Assembly (NCBI GenBank): GCA_964427535.1
Contig: CAYRVF010000102.1
Span: 1-18,479, forward strand
Length of the DNA stretch: 18,479 bases
Direction of reading: 5' to 3'
Source: CAYRVF01 sp964427535
GTDB taxonomy: Bacteria; Chloroflexota; Ktedonobacteria; Ktedonobacterales; JADMIN01
Numbering within the stretch: the stretch's first letter is position 1; every line of letters begins with the position of its first letter. The notes under the pieces were generated by a model. That model made no database searches, had not been told where the DNA came from, and saw only the letters and a list, made by a program, of their open reading frames with translations. Shown here in pieces: positions 14,460 to 18,479 of this stretch. A program made the translations under genes and the position numbers.

Positions 14460-15131
14460 ATGAGCATCGCACTGGTGGGCGGTCAGGCGTTCTGCTTCGA
14501 GTGCCTCCCGATGGACCTCGACCTGCTGCGCCGCATCCCGGCGTCGCGCCCGCGCGTGCTCGTCCTGCCGATCGCCACGCGCACCGACCCACGCGACGTG
14601 GCGCGGCAGGGTGAGCGCTACTTCACCGCGCTCGGCGCGGCGACGGCGACGGCACTGATCCGCTCGCGCGCCGATGCCGCGAACGAGCGGCACATCGCTT
14701 CGCTCGCCTCCGCCGACGTGCTCTACCTGACCGGCGACGATCCGCGGCAGGTGTTCGAGACCCTGCGCGACACGCGCCTGTGGGTGGCGATCGTGGCGCG
14801 GCACGTGGAGGGCGCGCTGGTCGCCGCGGCGGATGCCGCCGCGCTGGTGCTCGCCGCCTGGTGGCGTGCGCAGCGGGGCGGATGGAGTCCGGCGCTCGGC
14901 CTGGCGGAGCATGTGGCCGTGCTGCCCGCCGATTCCCTGCGTGAACACCCTGACTACGCTACGGTACGCGCGGGCCTGCCAGACGACGTGCAGGTGCTCT
15001 GCATACCGCCCGGCGTCGCCTGCTTCACCGAGGACGGCGCGGTCTGGCAGGCCGTGGGCCGCGCCGACGTGCCGATGCTCACCGCTGAAGGCAAACGCAC
15101 CGCCGCCGCCTGGGAAGCCTTCACGGTCTAA
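14460..15131 (+). CDS. Peptidase S51 (dipeptidase E/cyanophycinase)-like protein, nucleophile lost
   Basis: A 223-aa protein with the layout of the S51 class I amidotransferase-like fold: an N-terminal strand with VGGQAF, RVLVLPIATRTDP (32-44), the DVLYLTGDDPRQVFETLRDT stretch (86-105), then VEGALVAAADAAALVLA (116-132). Family members usually carry the nucleophile serine in a SAGA motif at that last point; here it reads AAADA, so no serine is present. It may be catalytically dead or a binding protein. A strong AAGGAGG lies seven bases before the ATG. It lies downstream of the S9 peptidase, consistent with a shared peptide-degradation role. Family call moderately confident. Confidence 0.7.
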   Translation: MSIALVGGQAFCFECLPMDLDLLRRIPASRPRVLVLPIATRTDPRDVARQGERYFTALGAATATALIRSRADAANERHIASLASADVLYLTGDDPRQVFETLRDTRLWVAIVARHVEGALVAAADAAALVLAAWWRAQRGGWSPALGLAEHVAVLPADSLREHPDYATVRAGLPDDVQVLCIPPGVACFTEDGAVWQAVGRADVPMLTAEGKRTAAAWEAFTV

Positions 15132-15331
15132 CGTACGGGTGTCCCCCTCGTGCGCCGGACGCCGCACCTCCCTGACCTGCCGCGCCATGTGGCCAGGAGG
15201 GCTCGTGCGGACGGCGCGCTGGTTCCGGCGCTCTGTTCCCCGCGCGCTGGGGATGGGGACCCAATGAGACGCGTCGCGAGCGCGCGCTGAACTTCTCCGC
15301 CGCGTTCGGTGTCAACCATATGTGAGCGGAG

Positions 15332-15359
15332 AGTGTGGGACGGGGAGTGTGGGACGGGG
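15332..15359. repeat. 14-bp direct tandem duplication
   Basis: AGTGTGGGACGGGG twice without a spacer, in the leader of the sigma factor gene. The GGGGAGGAG just after it resembles a ribosome site but is 26 bases from the sigma factor ATG. Confidence 0.85.
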
Positions 15360-15389
15360 AGGAGCAACACGCACGCATGCGAACGGTCC

Positions 15390-15970
15390 ATGACGCCCGC
15401 TGAGGAGCGCGACGCACTGGCTCGCATCGCGGTGGGCGACGAACGCGCGCTCCAACTGCTCTATGCCAGCTACCGCCACAGCCTGTGGAGCTACCTCTGG
15501 CCGCAGCTCGGCAACGACGCGGGCTGGACGGAGGAGATCGTGCAGGATGTCTTCCTCTCGGTGTGGCGCTCGGCGCACACCTATCGCGGGGATGCGCGGG
15601 TCGCTACCTGGCTCTTCCGTATCGCCCACAATCTCGCCGGGCGTTCGCCCGGCGCGATCGCGACCGGCGCCTCGGCAGCGCGGCACGGCCGGTTGACGAT
15701 ATCGACGACGAGCGGTTGGACGAGCCGCCTTCGGCATCGGCGGAGGATGTCGTGCTCGACCGGCTGGAGGTCGCGCAGGCGCTGGAGCGCCTCTCGCCCA
15801 CGCACCGTGAGGTGTTGACGCTCGCCTACGTGCAGGGTTTCGCGCCACACGAGATCGCCGCTATTCTCGGCATTCCAGCGGGCACGGTGAAGAGCCGCAT
15901 GAGCTATGCGCGCCGCGCCTTTCAGCAGCAGTTTCGCCGTGAGGAGGCGACGAAGGAGCAGGGGCAGTGA
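15390..15970 (+). pseudogene. ECF-type RNA polymerase sigma factor with one-base frameshift
   Basis: Two overlapping frames together spell a normal ECF sigma factor of about 193 aa. Frame one, from ATG 15390, carries region 2 (LYASYRHSLWSYLW, EEIVQDVFLSVWRSAHTYRGDARVATWLFRIAHNLA). The second frame carries the linker (ARRDRDRRLGSAARPVDDIDDERLDE) and region 4 (LERLSPTHREVLTLAYVQGFAPHEIAAILGIPAGTVKSRMSYARRAF). Register changes at about 15639-15640 after HNLA; restoring one base (for example CCGG to CCCGG) gives HNLARAFARRDRD. Either the gene is broken, or the base call is wrong. The ATG has no close ribosome site; a nine-codon ORF from 15376 overlaps it. The stop overlaps the anti-sigma start by four bases. 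Confidence 0.75.
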
Positions 15971-16908
15971 ACGATGTATCCGTGTCCGAGCGCTGCGGAA
16001 CGCTGCTGCCGTGGTTTGTCGCGGGCAGCCTGACCGCGCCGGATGCGGCCGAGGTCGAGCGGCATCTGGCGACGTGCGCCGCCTGTGCCGCCCAGCGCGA
16101 CACCTGGCAGTTGCTCGCCGTGGCAACCCGGAGCGCATCGCGGGCGATTGAGCCGCCACTATCGCACGAGGCATCGTGGGAGCAGCTTGCCCTCCGCCTA
16201 GGCACCCAAGCATCGGCCGCGGCAACGGTGCCTGTCGTGGCGACCAGACGATACCCGAGTGCCGCTCTCTGGGCGAGACGTCTCGCGGGGGCCTACGCGC
16301 ATTTCGCGCGTGTGCTGATGGCCCAGGCGCGGACGTTGCCGTCGCTCATCTGGCTCGCCTCACTGCTGGGAATCGCTCTGGCGGCGGCGGTGGCGGCAGC
16401 CATCCCGAGCGCACCCGGCGCCTGTGCTGTGCTGACGCTGGCGCTGCCACTGGTCGCCGCCGCGGGCATGGCATTTCTGTATGGCCCGGAGATCGATCCG
16501 GGACTTGAGATCGCGCTGGCGACGCCGACCTCAGCGCGCACGGTGATGCTCGGACGGTTCCTGCTGCTCTTCGGCTTCGATGCGGCTGTCGCGGTCGCCG
16601 CGTCGATCGCACCCGCCGCGCGTCACGGCGGCGGGCTGCTCGCGCTGACGCTGCTCTGGCTTGGCCCGATGGCGCTGCTCGCGACGCTGAGCCTGCTGGT
16701 GTCGTTGCTGCTGGGTCCGGCAGCCGCGGGGATCGGGGCGGCGCTCCTCTGGGTCAGCCGCGCCATGCGGTTCCACTCCGGAGTGGAGCTCACGCTGGCG
16801 CCGTCACAGGTGTGGCATACCAGCCTTCCGGTGCTGCTCGTGTCGGCGTTGTTGCTCGTCGCGGCGCTCCTCTACGTGCCGCGCTCCGAGCAGCATGTCC
16901 CGCGCTAG
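15967..16908 (+). CDS. Zinc-finger anti-sigma factor fused to a six-TM domain
   Basis: A 313-aa protein starting at GTG 15967, overlapping the sigma factor stop (GTGA) with GAAGGAG upstream. The N-terminus has the anti-sigma zinc motif H33-x3-C37-xx-C40 (HLATCAAC) with C10 as probable fourth ligand, as in the zf-HC2/ZAS family that holds ECF sigma factors inactive. After a soluble stretch to about 120, six hydrophobic segments follow (near 122-142, 150-171, 192-214, 217-240, 242-262, 280-300). Ordinary ZAS anti-sigmas have one TM helix; this longer membrane part, including GPEIDPGLEIALATPTSARTVMLGR, resembles ABC-2-type permeases, as do the next genes. It probably senses a membrane or transport signal. 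The anti-sigma role is well supported, the sensor role inferred. Confidence 0.85.
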   Translation: MNDVSVSERCGTLLPWFVAGSLTAPDAAEVERHLATCAACAAQRDTWQLLAVATRSASRAIEPPLSHEASWEQLALRLGTQASAAATVPVVATRRYPSAALWARRLAGAYAHFARVLMAQARTLPSLIWLASLLGIALAAAVAAAIPSAPGACAVLTLALPLVAAAGMAFLYGPEIDPGLEIALATPTSARTVMLGRFLLLFGFDAAVAVAASIAPAARHGGGLLALTLLWLGPMALLATLSLLVSLLLGPAAAGIGAALLWVSRAMRFHSGVELTLAPSQVWHTSLPVLLVSALLLVAALLYVPRSEQHVPR

Positions 16909-16936
16909 CGCGACAGCGATGCGCTCCGCACACGGG

Positions 16937-16968
16937 GAGTGGGTGAGGGTGAGGGTGAGGGTGAGGTG
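16937..16968 (+). repeat. GAGGGT hexamer repeat
   Basis: Four to five units of GAGGGT/GTGGGT between the anti-sigma and permease genes. It lies upstream of the chosen GTG start and could be read in frame as GEGEGE from GTG 16939. Confidence 0.8.
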
Positions 16969-16986
16969 AAAGGAAAAAGGGGAGAC

Positions 16987-17772
16987 GTGGACGCGACGCA
17001 CCAGCTTGGCGGCGTGCTGCGCTATGAGTTCGCGATGCAGATCCGCCGTCGCGCGCTGTGGATTGTCTCGGGGCTGCTTGGCATCATCCCGGTAATCCAA
17101 TTCAACACGGTGACCAATTACACCCACGACGCCAACCTGCCGGTCACGCGGCATGCTCTCGTCGTCATCGAAGCCGCGGGCGCGGCGGGATTTCTCGCCC
17201 TTGGCGCCGGGCTGCTGCTCGCCGACCGGCTGCGGCGCGACCGCACGACGAAGGTCGAGGAGCTGGTGTGGAGTGTCCCGGCAGCGGCATCTGTCCGCCT
17301 CCTCGGGAAGCATCTCGGCAGCACGCTGGCGACGCTCGTGCCACTCGCGCTGATCTACCTGATCGGCCTCACGTGTCTGGTGATCCGCTGGAGCGACCCG
17401 AGCATTATCCCGCTGGCCCTCGCCGGCTTCGTGGCCTTCGCGCTGCCCGCCGTGCTGTTCGTCGCCGCGTTCAGCATCGCCTGCACGACCTTCCTGTGGA
17501 CGCTGCTCTACCAGTTTCTATTCGTAGGCTACTGGTTCTGGACGAACTTGAATCCCACCGATCAGATTTCCACACTCGGCGGCACCTATCTGTCGCCGAC
17601 GGAGAACTACGTCTACTCCGCGTTCTTCCACTTCCTCGGCTGGCATGACGGCTTCTATCAGCCAGCGCAGGTCTGGCAGGGGGTGCTCAATATCGCGGTG
17701 CTGCTTGTCTGCGCTGCCGTCGCGCTGCTCGCCGGATGGCGCATCGACGGCTGGCGGGCCCAGGCGTCGTGA
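16987..17772 (+). CDS. ABC-2-like transporter permease
   Basis: A 261-aa membrane protein. A short N-terminal amphipathic stretch (GGVLRYEFAMQIRRRALW) precedes six hydrophobic segments (near 21-38, 55-80, 105-130, 138-158, 160-185, 234-254), the pattern of ABC-2-type export permeases. GTG 16987 is chosen because AAGGGGAG lies directly before it; an earlier GTG at 16939 would translate the hexamer repeat. It follows the anti-sigma gene by 78 bases and precedes a second permease by 14, so it is likely in the same operon. No ATPase subunit is seen in the window. Substrate unknown. Confidence 0.75.
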   Translation: MDATHQLGGVLRYEFAMQIRRRALWIVSGLLGIIPVIQFNTVTNYTHDANLPVTRHALVVIEAAGAAGFLALGAGLLLADRLRRDRTTKVEELVWSVPAAASVRLLGKHLGSTLATLVPLALIYLIGLTCLVIRWSDPSIIPLALAGFVAFALPAVLFVAAFSIACTTFLWTLLYQFLFVGYWFWTNLNPTDQISTLGGTYLSPTENYVYSAFFHFLGWHDGFYQPAQVWQGVLNIAVLLVCAAVALLAGWRIDGWRAQAS

Positions 17773-17786
17773 GCAGGAGGCTGCCA

Positions 17787-18479
17787 ATGGAAAGCGCCCG
17801 CGCACGTCTGCGGCTTGAGGCCAAGATCCTCGGTCTCGGCGTCTTCGCGTTGCCGCTGATCGTCGCCGGAGTCTTCACGGGCGTCTCGCTGCTAGCGGAC
17901 TTCGACGTCTCGCGCTCGGGCGGTTCACCCGCAGCGGCGCACGCCGACCTCGCCAGGGGGCTGCTCTCCCTCGTCGAGTTCGGGCTGCCGCCCGTCGCAG
18001 GGTTTGCCACCGCCGCCGTCGCCGGACACGACCCGGCGCGCGAGCTGCACTTCGCGCTGCCCGCGACCTACCCACGGACCATCTTCCGGCGGCTGGCCCT
18101 CTTCTCGGGCTGGGCGATGGTCGTCGCGCTGGGCACGAGCTGTGGTCTCGCGCTCGCGGACTGTTGGCTGCCGCCGCAGCCGGTGCCAGCCGATCAGCTC
18201 ACCTGGCTCGCGCCGCTGCTATGGTTCGCCGCCTGCGGGGCGATGCTGGCACTGCTCCTGGGCAGCCGCGTCGCGAGTGGGGCGGTCCTGGGCATGATCT
18301 GGCTTGGCGAGCTCTTCTTCCGGCCAGTCATCCTCCAGCATGCGCGTCTCGCGCACACCTACCTCTTTCTCACCACCGAGACCATTCCGGGCAGGAGCGT
18401 GCCGAACGCGAGCTACTGGATGACGAACCGATTGGTGCTGATGGGCATGGCCGTCGTCTTTGCCGGAGTCGCGTACCTC
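17787..18479 (+). CDS. ABC-2-like permease subunit (3' end outside window)
   Basis: Open from ATG 17787 to the window edge: 231 codons without a stop, so the gene is partial. AGGAGG (17775-17780) lies six bases before the ATG. The basic N-terminus MESARARLRLEAKILG leads to several hydrophobic segments (GLGVFALPLIVAGVFTGVSLLA, LLSLVEFGLPPVAGFATAA, LALFSGWAMVVALGTSCGLALAD, LTWLAPLLWFAACGAMLALLLGSRVA, VLMGMAVVFAGVAYL). The motif AGHDPARELHFALPATYPRTIFRRLALF between helices matches the loop seen in permeases of this type. Probably pairs with the preceding permease. Confidence 0.7.
   Translation, partial: MESARARLRLEAKILGLGVFALPLIVAGVFTGVSLLADFDVSRSGGSPAAAHADLARGLLSLVEFGLPPVAGFATAAVAGHDPARELHFALPATYPRTIFRRLALFSGWAMVVALGTSCGLALADCWLPPQPVPADQLTWLAPLLWFAACGAMLALLLGSRVASGAVLGMIWLGELFFRPVILQHARLAHTYLFLTTETIPGRSVPNASYWMTNRLVLMGMAVVFAGVAYL

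Overview
The window is GC-rich bacterial chromosome. It most likely comes from a member of the Ktedonobacteria (Chloroflexota). The main clue is a pair of pentapeptide-repeat membrane proteins whose conserved N-terminal block (around AYW..QG.PWR, then LTRADVEWLLATHE) and C-terminal SSFHGRGF segment resemble a protein family I associate with that class. A TIR-TPR protein and many short GC-rich tandem repeats fit the same picture. The assignment is inference; no rRNA or other phylogenetic marker is present. A run of 100 N at 12333-12432 is a scaffold gap, so the two sides are joined only by scaffolding.

Left part (1-3750): a minus-strand flippase-like/LPG-synthase-TM membrane protein, a small plus-strand two-TM protein, and a minus-strand NarL/FixJ-type response regulator. 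The convergent pair is separated by a Z-DNA-prone tract and a perfect 14-bp inverted repeat. About 0.9 kb without a convincing gene follows.

Central accessory block (3752-10424): a complete tRNA-Lys(TTT) lies on the minus strand. About 6.5 kb further on is a decayed copy of its 5' half in the same orientation. Between them are two pentapeptide-repeat proteins with a K+-channel-like C-terminal pore module whose filter is atypical, a four-TM protein translationally coupled to a 69-aa protein, a TIR-TPR protein, and on the minus strand a short HExxH zinc-peptidase-like gene interrupted by one in-frame TAG. Four of the plus-strand transcription starts are preceded by a TAnACT -10-like hexamer. 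The block looks like an accessory or possible defence island, with a TIR effector next to membrane pore proteins. No integrase is visible.

Right part (10723-18479): a two-TM protein with a PQPEPG-repeat N-terminus, a minus-strand single-domain receiver protein, the N gap, then a plus-strand run. That run holds an S9 acyl-peptidase, an S51-like protein lacking the nucleophile serine, an ECF sigma factor with a one-base frameshift, its overlapping zinc-finger anti-sigma factor fused to a six-TM domain, and two ABC-2-like permease genes, the second cut by the window end. The last four look like one sigma-controlled membrane/transport operon. No ABC ATPase is seen, and it may lie beyond the edge.
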